Of a stretch of DNA of 64,000 nucleotides, positions 11,819 to 21,339 are shown one piece after another. Both the position numbers and the translations under genes were made by a program. The stretch is from Hyphomicrobiales bacterium (lineage in GTDB: Bacteria; Pseudomonadota; Alphaproteobacteria; Rhizobiales; Xanthobacteraceae). The stretch is taken from NCBI GenBank assembly GCA_021732215.1, contig JAKFVL010000032.1:62001-126000 (forward strand). Reading direction: 5' to 3'. Numbering within the stretch: position 1 is the stretch's first letter; the number at the start of each line of letters is the position of its first letter. The notes under the pieces were generated by a model. That model was not told the origin of the DNA. It searched no databases and worked only from the letters and a program-made list of their open reading frames with translations.

Positions 11819-12391
11819 ATGCCGCGTCTGTTCACCGGTCTGGAAATTCCGCCCGACATTGGTCAGTCGCTATCGAATTTGCGCGGCGGCTTGCCCGGGG
11901 CCCGCTGGATCGATCCCGAAAACTATCACGTCACCCTCCGGTTCATTGGCGATATCGATGGCCGTGCCGCCAACGAAATTGCGGCCACGCTGGTGCGGAT
12001 CAATCGCAAGCCGTTCGAGGTTTCGCTGCGCGGGCTGTCGAGCTTCGGCAGCAAGAAGCCTCGTGCGGTGGTCGCCACCGTCGTGCCGTCCCGGCCTCTG
12101 ATGGAGTTGCAGGCCGAGCTTGAGCGGTTGCTGCAAAGGTTCGGGTTCGATCCGGAAGGCCGTAAATTCATTCCGCATGTGACGCTGGCCCGGCTGCGCG
12201 ATGCTTCGTCTCGCGACGTTGCCGACTACCTGTCCGTGCGCGGCTACTTTCCGACCCGCACCTTCATCGCATCGCGATTCGTGTTGTTCTCGTCGCGGGA
12301 CTCTGTCGGCGGCGGTCCTTACATCGTCGAGGATTCCTACGCGCTGACGAACGGACCGTCGGCGGATTGGGCAAGCGCCGCCCGCGCATAG
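11819..12391 (+). CDS. thpR: RNA 2',3'-cyclic phosphodiesterase (2H superfamily)
   Basis: A 190-residue 2H phosphoesterase, formerly called 2'-5' RNA ligase. It opens cyclic phosphates at RNA ends. The two catalytic HxTx motifs are visible as His37-Val-Thr39 (YHVTL) and His120-Val-Thr122 (PHVTL). The N-terminus MPRLFTGLEIP is typical. It stands between tesA and zapE with separate spacing on both sides, so it is probably transcribed on its own. Confidence 0.93.
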   Translation: MPRLFTGLEIPPDIGQSLSNLRGGLPGARWIDPENYHVTLRFIGDIDGRAANEIAATLVRINRKPFEVSLRGLSSFGSKKPRAVVATVVPSRPLMELQAELERLLQRFGFDPEGRKFIPHVTLARLRDASSRDVADYLSVRGYFPTRTFIASRFVLFSSRDSVGGGPYIVEDSYALTNGPSADWASAARA

Positions 12392-12448
12392 CGGCTCGCA
12401 GAATTGCTGGCTTGATTTTTCGGAACAAGTCATGCCGTTAGCGCATCT

Positions 12449-13636
12449 ATGGCTGCATCCAGGACAAGCACGTTTCGCGCCCGCTATCAGGCGCTGGTGA
12501 CGTCGGGCGCGATCGAAGCCGACCCCGCACAGGCGGGCGCGGTCGAGGCTTTCGCGCGGCTTGAGGCCGGACTTATCCGTTACCGCCGTGCGCGCAAGGC
12601 CGGTTTCCTCGTCCGGCTGTTCTCGAGCGATCTCGACGATGCGCTGCCGCGCGGACTTTACATTCACGGCGAGGTCGGCCGCGGCAAGACCATGCTGATG
12701 GACCTGTTCTTCCATCAAAGCCCGGTCAAGCTGAAGCGCCGCGCGCATTTCCACGAGTTCATGGCCGATGTCCACGAGCGTATTCACGGTTTCCGGCAGC
12801 AGATCGCAAGCGGTGAAGTTGCAGATACCGACCCCATCAAGCTGACGGCGGCGGCGATTTTCGAGGAAGCCTGGCTTCTCTGCTTCGATGAATTCCATGT
12901 CACCGATATCGCCGATGCGATGATCCTCGGCCGCCTGTTCTCGGCATTGTTCGGTTTGGGAGCGGTCGTGATTGCAACATCGAACGTCGCGCCCGACGAC
13001 CTTTACAAGGACGGCCTCAACCGTGCGCTGTTCTTGCCATTCATCGCGCAGATTACCGAACGCATGGACGTGCTGCGGCTCGATGCGCGAACCGACTTCC
13101 GGCTTGAGAAACTGACCGGCGTCAAGATGTGGCTCACTCCGGCGGATGCGGCTTCGGATGCGGCGCTCAATGCGGCTTGGGCAAAATTGACCGCCGGCGC
13201 CAAGAGCGCGCCGCGCGACATCGTGATCAAGGGTCACAAGCTGCGCGTGCCGCGTTCCGCCAACGGCGTCGCGCGTTTTTCTTTTGCGGACATCTGCGAG
13301 AAGCCGCTGGCGGGCTCGGACTATCTGCGGCTGGCGCGCGACTATCATACGATCCTGATCGACCGCATCCCGGCGATGAACTACGAGCGCAGGAACCACG
13401 CAAAGCGCTTCATTACGCTGATCGACACGCTCTACGACAACAGTGTGAAGCTGATGGCGTCCGCCGAAGCCGATCCGGTTTCCCTTTACCGGGCGACCGA
13501 AGGCGTCGAAGCCAACGAATTCAAGCGCACCGCCTCGCGCCTGATCGAGATGAGTTCGAAATCCTATCTGGCGCTGCCACACGGACGAAGCGATTCCACA
13601 GCCAGCGGCTCGTCCACGGGCCTCGTCGAAACCTGA
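12449..13636 (+). CDS. zapE: Cell division AFG1-like ATPase ZapE
   Basis: AAA-type ATPase of 395 residues; ZapE associates with the Z-ring in E. coli and the family includes mitochondrial AFG1/LACE1. Walker A GEVGRGKT spans 74-81, Walker B LLCFDEFH spans about 143-150, and the sensor region ATSNVAP follows. The C-terminal part has the family block (IPAMNYERRNHAKRFITLID). Its position upstream of mdh is the usual alphaproteobacterial arrangement. The 134 bases after it carry the mdh promoter region. Confidence 0.93.
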   Translation: MAASRTSTFRARYQALVTSGAIEADPAQAGAVEAFARLEAGLIRYRRARKAGFLVRLFSSDLDDALPRGLYIHGEVGRGKTMLMDLFFHQSPVKLKRRAHFHEFMADVHERIHGFRQQIASGEVADTDPIKLTAAAIFEEAWLLCFDEFHVTDIADAMILGRLFSALFGLGAVVIATSNVAPDDLYKDGLNRALFLPFIAQITERMDVLRLDARTDFRLEKLTGVKMWLTPADAASDAALNAAWAKLTAGAKSAPRDIVIKGHKLRVPRSANGVARFSFADICEKPLAGSDYLRLARDYHTILIDRIPAMNYERRNHAKRFITLIDTLYDNSVKLMASAEADPVSLYRATEGVEANEFKRTASRLIEMSSKSYLALPHGRSDSTASGSSTGLVET

Positions 13637-13688
13637 TGCAATCGCAGGCATGCCACGCACCGGCTGGCCTATTGAGCCGAACGGCGAC

Positions 13689-14739
<1,051 letters not shown>

Positions 14740-14758
14740 TCCGCTCGCAAGTGATCTT

Positions 14759-14782
14759 CCCGCGCGAGTGACTTCGCGCGGG
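14759..14782 (+). terminator. Strong hairpin between mdh and sucC
   Basis: CCCGCGCGA (14759-14767) pairs perfectly with TCGCGCGGG (14774-14782) around loop GTGACT. There is no T-tract, so attenuation or mRNA end protection is more likely than full termination. Confidence 0.55.
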
Positions 14783-14817
14783 TTACCGTCTGACACCGGA
14801 ATGAACGAGGGGCTGGC

Positions 14818-16014
<1,197 letters not shown>

Positions 16015-16017
16015 GCC

Positions 16018-16500
16018 ATGGCGGAAGCGCGTCGCGATGCTGCGCCAGCGCCTCTCGAAGAACACCGCAGGCTTGCGGCGTTTGCGGGCGAGTGGGCCGG
16101 CGAGGAGATGGTATATCCATCGCGCTGGGTCGAGGGCGGTGCTGCTGTGTCGCGCGTCGTCGCACGGATGGACCTCAACGGCTTTTATCTGATCCAGGAA
16201 AGCCGTCAGACGCGCAACGGTCAGGAGACATTCGCTACCCACGGGCTATTCACCTATGATCGCGAGGATCGGCTCTACAAAATGTTCTGGCACGATTCGC
16301 TTGGCTATTTCGCGCCGGCCCCTGCCGCCGGAGGCTGGACGAACAAGACGCTGATCCTGGTACGCGGCTCGCTGCGCGGCAGCGCGCGGCACGTCTATGA
16401 GATCGTCGATACAGATACCTACAGGCTTCGAATCCAGTTCTCGCCGGACGCAGAGGGATGGGCCGACGTGCTCACCGGCGTCTATCGACGGCTGAGCTGA
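16018..16500 (+). CDS. DUF1579-like protein inserted between sucC and sucD
   Basis: A 160-residue soluble protein. Its pattern ([12 protein letters not shown] ... [19 protein letters not shown] ... [21 protein letters not shown] ... [22 protein letters not shown]) resembles DUF1579 / lipocalin-like proteins that bind small hydrophobic ligands; no enzyme motif is visible. ATG 16018 is three bases after the sucC stop and the gene ends 33 bases before sucD, so it is almost certainly cotranscribed with them. The function is unknown. Its place inside a two-subunit enzyme operon is the notable point. Confidence 0.85.
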   Translation: MAEARRDAAPAPLEEHRRLAAFAGEWAGEEMVYPSRWVEGGAAVSRVVARMDLNGFYLIQESRQTRNGQETFATHGLFTYDREDRLYKMFWHDSLGYFAPAPAAGGWTNKTLILVRGSLRGSARHVYEIVDTDTYRLRIQFSPDAEGWADVLTGVYRRLS

Positions 16501-16533
16501 CCCTTCACTTTTTTCCGAGAGAGCAATCCAGCC

Positions 16534-17418
16534 ATGTCCGTCTTGATCGACAAGAACACCAAGGTCATCTGCCAGGGCTTCACTGGCAAGAACGGCACCT
16601 TCCATTCGGAAGGTGCGATCGCCTATGGCACCAAGATGGTCGGCGGCACCTCGCCCGGAAAAGGCGGCTCGACCCATCTCGGTTTGCCCGTATTTGATAC
16701 TGTGGCGGAGGCGCGGGAAAAAACCGGCGCCGACGCCAGCGTGATCTATGTGCCGCCGCCGGGCGCGGCGGACGCGATCTGCGAAGCGATCGATGCGGAA
16801 GTGCCGCTGATCATCTGCATCACTGAGGGCATTCCGGTGCTCGACATGGTGAAGGTGAAGCGTTCGCTTTCGGGCTCGAAGTCGCGGCTGATCGGGCCGA
16901 ATTGTCCCGGCGTCGTCACCGCTGGCGAATGCAAAATTGGAATCATGCCGGCGAATATCTTCAAGCCGGGCAATGTCGGCATCCTGTCGCGTTCGGGCAC
17001 TCTCACCTACGAAGCAGTGTTCCAGACTTCTCAGGCCGGATTAGGCCAGACCTCGGCGGTCGGCATCGGTGGCGATCCGGTCAAGGGCACCGAGTTCATC
17101 GACATGCTCGAGCTGTTTCTTGCGGACGAAAAAACCAAATCGATCATCATGATCGGCGAAATCGGCGGTTCGGCCGAGGAAGATGCCGCGCAATTCCTGA
17201 AGGACGAAGCCAAGCGCGGCCGCAAGAAGCCGATGGTCGGGTTCATCGCCGGGCGCACGGCGCCTCCGGGCCGTCGCATGGGCCATGCGGGCGCGATTGT
17301 GTCCGGCGGCAAGGGCGATGCAGAATCCAAGATCGCGGCCATGGAAAGCGCAGGTATCACTGTGTCGCCATCTCCGGCGAGGCTCGGAACGACGCTTGTC
17401 GATGTCCTGAAGCGCTGA
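16534..17418 (+). CDS. sucD: Succinyl-CoA synthetase alpha subunit
   Basis: CoA-binding, phosphohistidine-forming subunit (294 residues) that pairs with SucC. The N-terminus has [20 protein letters not shown] (Rossmann CoA-binding), then GPNCPGVV and [10 protein letters not shown]. The active-site histidine is His251 in [10 protein letters not shown]. Length and motifs are complete. It ends in front of a bidirectional hairpin terminator, so the sucC operon stops here instead of running into sucA. Confidence 0.97.
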   Translation: MSVLIDKNTKVICQGFTGKNGTFHSEGAIAYGTKMVGGTSPGKGGSTHLGLPVFDTVAEAREKTGADASVIYVPPPGAADAICEAIDAEVPLIICITEGIPVLDMVKVKRSLSGSKSRLIGPNCPGVVTAGECKIGIMPANIFKPGNVGILSRSGTLTYEAVFQTSQAGLGQTSAVGIGGDPVKGTEFIDMLELFLADEKTKSIIMIGEIGGSAEEDAAQFLKDEAKRGRKKPMVGFIAGRTAPPGRRMGHAGAIVSGGKGDAESKIAAMESAGITVSPSPARLGTTLVDVLKR

Positions 17419-17442
17419 ACTTTTTTCAATCTTCAAATGCAA

Positions 17443-17470
17443 GAGGCCCGTTCGTTTCCAAACGGGCCTC
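17443..17470. terminator. Bidirectional terminator between sucD and the sulfurtransferase gene
   Basis: GAGGCCCGTT (17443-17452) pairs perfectly with AACGGGCCTC (17461-17470) around an 8-base loop. It sits between convergent genes. T-tracts are poor on both sides. Confidence 0.65.
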
Positions 17471-17509
17471 TGTTGCATGTGGCGCTGTCTATCAGACAAT
17501 CGGAGTTGG

Positions 17510-18388
17510 CTAAGCAGCCTTCGCCTGCTTCTCGCCGGCCGTCGGCAACCCTTCCTCGATCGGATACTTGTTGTCGCGCGACCACTCGTTCCATGATCCG
17601 AAGTACATCCGCACGTCGGTGATCCCGGCATTCTTGAGAGCCAGGAACGTGTTGGACGCACGCGCGCCCTTGAAGCAGTAGAGATACACGGATGTTGCAG
17701 GCGTGATGCCGACAGTGGCGCATTCCGCGAGGATTTCGTTTTTGGACTTGAAGCGCGGACCTTCCGCTGAGGGCTTCATCATGCGGTACCATTCGATCCA
17801 TACCGCGCCCGGGATGCGGCCCATGCGCGGGCAGAAATCCTTGCCGTAAGGCGACGAGCTCTCCCCGATCCACTCGTCCACGTCGCGCACGTCGAGCAAG
17901 GCGATCGACGGACTGCCGACCGCGGCGAGCATCGTCTTGGCGTCGATCAGGATCGATCCTGCTTCCGGCAGAATCTTGAACGAGGCCGGTTTCGGTGTCG
18001 GGACGTCCTTGGTCACCGCAAGACCCTTTGCGCTCCAGGCATCGAAGCCGCCGTGAAGAACCTTGATCTTGGGATAGCCAAGGAATTCGAGCAGGAAGTA
18101 GCCGCGGCACGACTGGCCGAAGCCCGAGTTCATCGATTGCTCATAGATCACCGCTGTTTCTTTACCGGATAATCCAGCGCCGCCGAATGCATCGGCGAAT
18201 TTCTTCTTCAGCTCTTCCATGCCCTCGGGTGTCGATGTCGCGAGGTAGGTGAAGATCTCATGGAGATTGACCGCGCCGGGAATGTGACCGGCGGCGTACG
18301 CGTCCGGATTGCGGGTGTCGATGATGACGCAAGGTTCTGATTTGGCCAGTGCGACCAGTTCATCGGGAGAAATAAGAATTTCAGCCAT
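17510..18388 (-). CDS. Thiosulfate / 3-mercaptopyruvate sulfurtransferase, two rhodanese domains
   Basis: A 292-residue tandem rhodanese. The N-terminal inactive domain (about 8-125) carries VIIDTRNPDAYAAGHIPGAV. The C-terminal catalytic domain (about 145-285) has DVRDVDEWIGE and active-site Cys238 in the loop CFKGAR. The loop differs from the MST consensus (CGSGVT) and from classic rhodanese (CRKGVT), so the acceptor cannot be assigned. It ends a minus-strand set with an acyl-CoA dehydrogenase and an OsmC protein. Confidence 0.88.
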   Translation of the reverse strand: MAEILISPDELVALAKSEPCVIIDTRNPDAYAAGHIPGAVNLHEIFTYLATSTPEGMEELKKKFADAFGGAGLSGKETAVIYEQSMNSGFGQSCRGYFLLEFLGYPKIKVLHGGFDAWSAKGLAVTKDVPTPKPASFKILPEAGSILIDAKTMLAAVGSPSIALLDVRDVDEWIGESSSPYGKDFCPRMGRIPGAVWIEWYRMMKPSAEGPRFKSKNEILAECATVGITPATSVYLYCFKGARASNTFLALKNAGITDVRMYFGSWNEWSRDNKYPIEEGLPTAGEKQAKAA

Positions 18389-18489
18389 TGCTATGCCTCC
18401 ACTGTGGTTGATGCGGTTCGTTCGTTTCAGTCGTGACGATCGGCGAATTCAGACGGCTTTCGGTATTGTCTTGAAACGTGCTGTTGGAA

Positions 18490-19629
18490 TCAGGGCCCGC
18501 TCTGGCCTCCCTGATGTTCGCGTGTGTTGTCGGCGAGCATTTTTCTGAGTTGCTTGGTGGCGGGCGTGACGATCGCCACAAAGTACGCTTCACGCAGCCG
18601 GCGCTGGGCGCGATGCGACCTGAGATAACCGCGGGCGCCACAATGCAGCATTGCGGCATTGGCCGCGGCGACGCTGGCTTCGCCTGCGCGCAGGCGAAGA
18701 TCTATGACGCGCCGCCAATAGTCATTGCTGGACTCGTGGGGCGTTGCCGCAAGCTCCATCGTCTCAGCTTCAAGCTCTGCAAGCAGCGTGGTGAAATCTT
18801 CCGGCTGTTGCGGAAGGAAGCGATTGACGTGTTCGAGCGATGGCCGCACGCCCTGCATGATCGCGACGCAATCGCGGATCAGCCCCAGGGCCATCCCGTT
18901 CTGCATCATGATGAACCCGGCGCGGATGTTCTTGACAAACGGCATCGCTGGCGCCGCCAGCACCTGATCGTCGGGAATGAATGCATCGCGAAATTGGACA
19001 GCGTAGGTGCCGGTGCCGTCCATTGCGAGAAACGGCTTGCAGGGCGTCAGCGTAACGTTCGCGTCGGCGCAGTCGGCCAGGAACATCACCTTGTCGCCTG
19101 CCGCAGTTTCTCCCGCTTCGACCTCGAAGATGGTGCCGAACATATGATCCGGGCCGAGGTTGGAGACCCATGGCAGCGCGCCACGAACGACGTAACCCCC
19201 TTCGACCCGGCGCCCCTTCAGCTTCAGCTGCTCGATGCCGAAGAAACTTTTCATCGGATTCGAAAGCCCGGTGCCGCCCAGAAGCGCCCCGCTGGATGCG
19301 CTCCTGGCAAACCGAGCTTTCAACGCCGGGTTGGCGGAATTGACGATGTACCAGACGAGCGTGTTCTGGCACCACGCCATGAAGGCGGTGGCGCCGCAGG
19401 TCTCGCCGATTGCGGCAATGCCGGCGATGGTGTCGCGCAGGTCGGCATGCGCGGACCACGCGCCAGCCGCACCCAGATTGCGGAGTACTTGCTCCGGGTA
19501 GATCGTGCCTTCGTCGATGGCATGGGCGATCGGCGTCAGTTCCGATCGCGAAAGCCTCGAGACCCGCTCCACGAGCGACACGTCATCGCTTGCGATGGTG
19601 TCGGGCTTTCGCAGAACTGACGTCGTCAT
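18490..19629 (-). CDS. Acyl-CoA dehydrogenase family flavoprotein
   Basis: A 379-residue protein of the acyl-CoA dehydrogenase / DszC-like superfamily. It has an alpha-helical N-domain (FMAWCQNTLVWYI), a beta-domain with GGTGLSNPMK and LPWVSNLGPDH, and a C-terminal helical domain with an Arg-rich end. The active-site Glu of fatty-acyl dehydrogenases is not evident to me, so a monooxygenase-like or altered dehydrogenase is possible. ATG 19629 is preferred over the in-frame GTG 19641 because GGAG stands six bases before it. Confidence 0.75.
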   Translation of the reverse strand: MTTSVLRKPDTIASDDVSLVERVSRLSRSELTPIAHAIDEGTIYPEQVLRNLGAAGAWSAHADLRDTIAGIAAIGETCGATAFMAWCQNTLVWYIVNSANPALKARFARSASSGALLGGTGLSNPMKSFFGIEQLKLKGRRVEGGYVVRGALPWVSNLGPDHMFGTIFEVEAGETAAGDKVMFLADCADANVTLTPCKPFLAMDGTGTYAVQFRDAFIPDDQVLAAPAMPFVKNIRAGFIMMQNGMALGLIRDCVAIMQGVRPSLEHVNRFLPQQPEDFTTLLAELEAETMELAATPHESSNDYWRRVIDLRLRAGEASVAAANAAMLHCGARGYLRSHRAQRRLREAYFVAIVTPATKQLRKMLADNTREHQGGQSGP

Positions 19630-19675
19630 TCCGATCTCCACGTCGTTGCCACGCGATCAGGCAGGGCATGAAAGG

Positions 19676-19699
19676 GATTGCCGCATCGCTGCGGCAATC
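19676..19699 (-). terminator. Terminator-like hairpin after the OsmC gene
   Basis: GATTGCCGCA (19676-19685) pairs perfectly with TGCGGCAATC (19690-19699) around loop TCGC and is followed on the minus strand by CCTTTC. It lies between the OsmC stop (19715) and the dehydrogenase start. Confidence 0.6.
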
Positions 19700-19714
19700 G
19701 TCAGCAGGCCGGAT

Positions 19715-20263
19715 TCAGGCCGAAACTTCGAGATTGACGGGGCGCGTGAAGGTGTTGGCGACGGGCGACCATTTCTTGACGTGATCGATCAGAGCGTCGA
19801 TTTCCGCCTGCGGAATGCCCTCGCATTCCATGTCGACCTTGATGCGCACGTCGGTGAAGCCGACCGGCTTCTCGCTGACGTCACCGGTGCCCCAGACGGC
19901 TGTGATGTTCAGATCGCCTTCGAGCTGAAGCTCGAGTTTGTTGACGGTCCAGCCGCGATGCACTGCATTGGCGTGCAGCCCGACCGCGATGCAAGAGCCG
20001 AGTGCAGCCAGCGATGCTTCCGACGGATTGGGCGCGGTATCGTCGCCAAGCAGGGCTGGCGGTTCGTCGACGATGTATGGCGGAAGGCTGCGGATGTAAT
20101 TGGCGTGGCGGAATTTGCCTTCAGCCACTGTCTTGCATTTCAGCGTCTTGATGACGTTGGGATTGGCCTTGCCGTTCGCGATCAATTGCTCGAGGCCGTC
20201 CTTGTCGATCGGTGCGAGACATCCGGTCAGTACGGGTTTCTTCTGTGCGGCGACGTTCATCAT
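19715..20263 (-). CDS. OsmC family protein
   Basis: A 182-residue OsmC/Ohr superfamily protein. The core PNPSEASLAALGSCIAVGLHANA carries Cys91, the usual peroxidatic position. A second cysteine lies in VDMECEGIP, but its equivalence to the Ohr resolving cysteine is uncertain. Family members reduce organic hydroperoxides or accept acyl groups. The start has a GGGAG ribosome site before a double ATG (20263 or 20260). It is divergent from a TetR gene, its likely regulator. Confidence 0.85.
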   Translation of the reverse strand: MMNVAAQKKPVLTGCLAPIDKDGLEQLIANGKANPNVIKTLKCKTVAEGKFRHANYIRSLPPYIVDEPPALLGDDTAPNPSEASLAALGSCIAVGLHANAVHRGWTVNKLELQLEGDLNITAVWGTGDVSEKPVGFTDVRIKVDMECEGIPQAEIDALIDHVKKWSPVANTFTRPVNLEVSA

Positions 20264-20477
20264 TTTTCTCCCTGCCGGCCGGGTGGATACCGACCGTTCT
20301 GTTGCTTTGCAGGAAGCGTGCCATTGCAGGCAGATCAGGAAAAATCAGCCTGGTCAGTGGATTAAGGTGATGCTGAAGAATCGTGCATCGCGCAGGCTGC
20401 CGCGAAGCGCGTCATTTCACTGCCTCACCGCTCGAATGTTGGTCAGGAACCGATCATCGCTTGCGCGTCGCGCGCGG

Positions 20478-20498
20478 CATATCATATGAAGAGATATG
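20478..20498. promoter_or_regulatory. Candidate TetR operator overlapping the tetR start codon
   Basis: CATATC (20478-20483) and GATATG (20493-20498) form an inverted repeat with a 9-base spacer, and the right half contains the ATG of the TetR gene. Position and symmetry suit autorepression and control of the divergent OsmC gene. Confidence 0.35.
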
Positions 20499-21179
20499 GC
20501 CCACGCGATTCCGCAGGACGCACCGTCTCACGTCTCGGATATCTTTCATCCGACACCGCGCGACAGATTGATGAACGCGGCGACGCGGCTGTTTTGCAAA
20601 TACGGCATCAATGCAACGGGCATCGACGCCATCGTCGATGAAGCCGGTACCGCAAAGACCACGCTTTACAAGATTTTCGGATCGAAGAACGATCTCGTCG
20701 AAGCAGTGCTGGAGTCGGAAGGCAAGATCTGGCGCGGCTGGTTCATCGCGTCGATCGAGCGCGCCAAGACTCCGCGAGCAAAAATCGATTCCATTTTTCC
20801 GGCGCTGAAAAAATGGTTCAGCGAAGACGACTATTACGGCTGCGTTTTCATCAATGCGGTTGGTGAACATCCGAAGGACGAGACGCGGTTGCGCGCGATC
20901 ACGATGGAGCACAAGTCGTTTGTGCTCGCGCATGTCGAGCAACTGGCGCGTGCGGCAGGCGCCGCCAAGCCGGCGTTTCTTGCGCACCAGATAGGGATCT
21001 TGATGGACGGGGCTATTGTGGCCGCCATGGTCACCCGCGATCCGACGGTCGCCGATACGGCCGGCAAGGCGGCGGCGGCACTGCTCGACGAGGCCTGTGG
21101 ACAATCGGCGAAAAAGCCTCGGCGCAGGCGAATTCAGCCGTCTTCCCGGCTCGGCAAGGAAAGCCTTTCAGTGGCTTAG
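20496..21179 (+). CDS. TetR family transcriptional regulator
   Basis: A 227-residue TetR-type repressor. The N-terminal DNA-binding domain (about residues 20-70) reads DRLMNAATRLFCKYGINATG ... AKTTLYKIFGSKNDLVEAVL, the classic helix-turn-helix. The C-terminal ligand domain (about 80-205) is typical, and the last 20 residues are a basic tail (KKPRRRR). It is divergent from the OsmC / dehydrogenase / sulfurtransferase genes, which it probably controls. It is followed by its own terminator. Confidence 0.92.
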   Translation: MAHAIPQDAPSHVSDIFHPTPRDRLMNAATRLFCKYGINATGIDAIVDEAGTAKTTLYKIFGSKNDLVEAVLESEGKIWRGWFIASIERAKTPRAKIDSIFPALKKWFSEDDYYGCVFINAVGEHPKDETRLRAITMEHKSFVLAHVEQLARAAGAAKPAFLAHQIGILMDGAIVAAMVTRDPTVADTAGKAAAALLDEACGQSAKKPRRRRIQPSSRLGKESLSVA

Positions 21180-21187
21180 ACGCTTCA

Positions 21188-21217
21188 CCAAGAAATGATT
21201 TAATAGTCATTTCTTGG
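21188..21217 (+). terminator. Terminator of the TetR gene
   Basis: CCAAGAAATGA (21188-21198) pairs perfectly over 11 bp with TCATTTCTTGG (21207-21217) around loop TTTAATAG, followed by TTCTTTTC. It begins nine bases after the stop codon. Confidence 0.8.
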
Positions 21218-21339
21218 TTCTTTTCGTCGCGTATGTTTGCCCTAAATAGGGTAAAGATAGCCGATCGGTCGATCACGATTGGTGATCGCGCCGTTTCGTC
21301 GGAATCCCTGCGCGATCCAAAAACAATCAGGACGCAATC

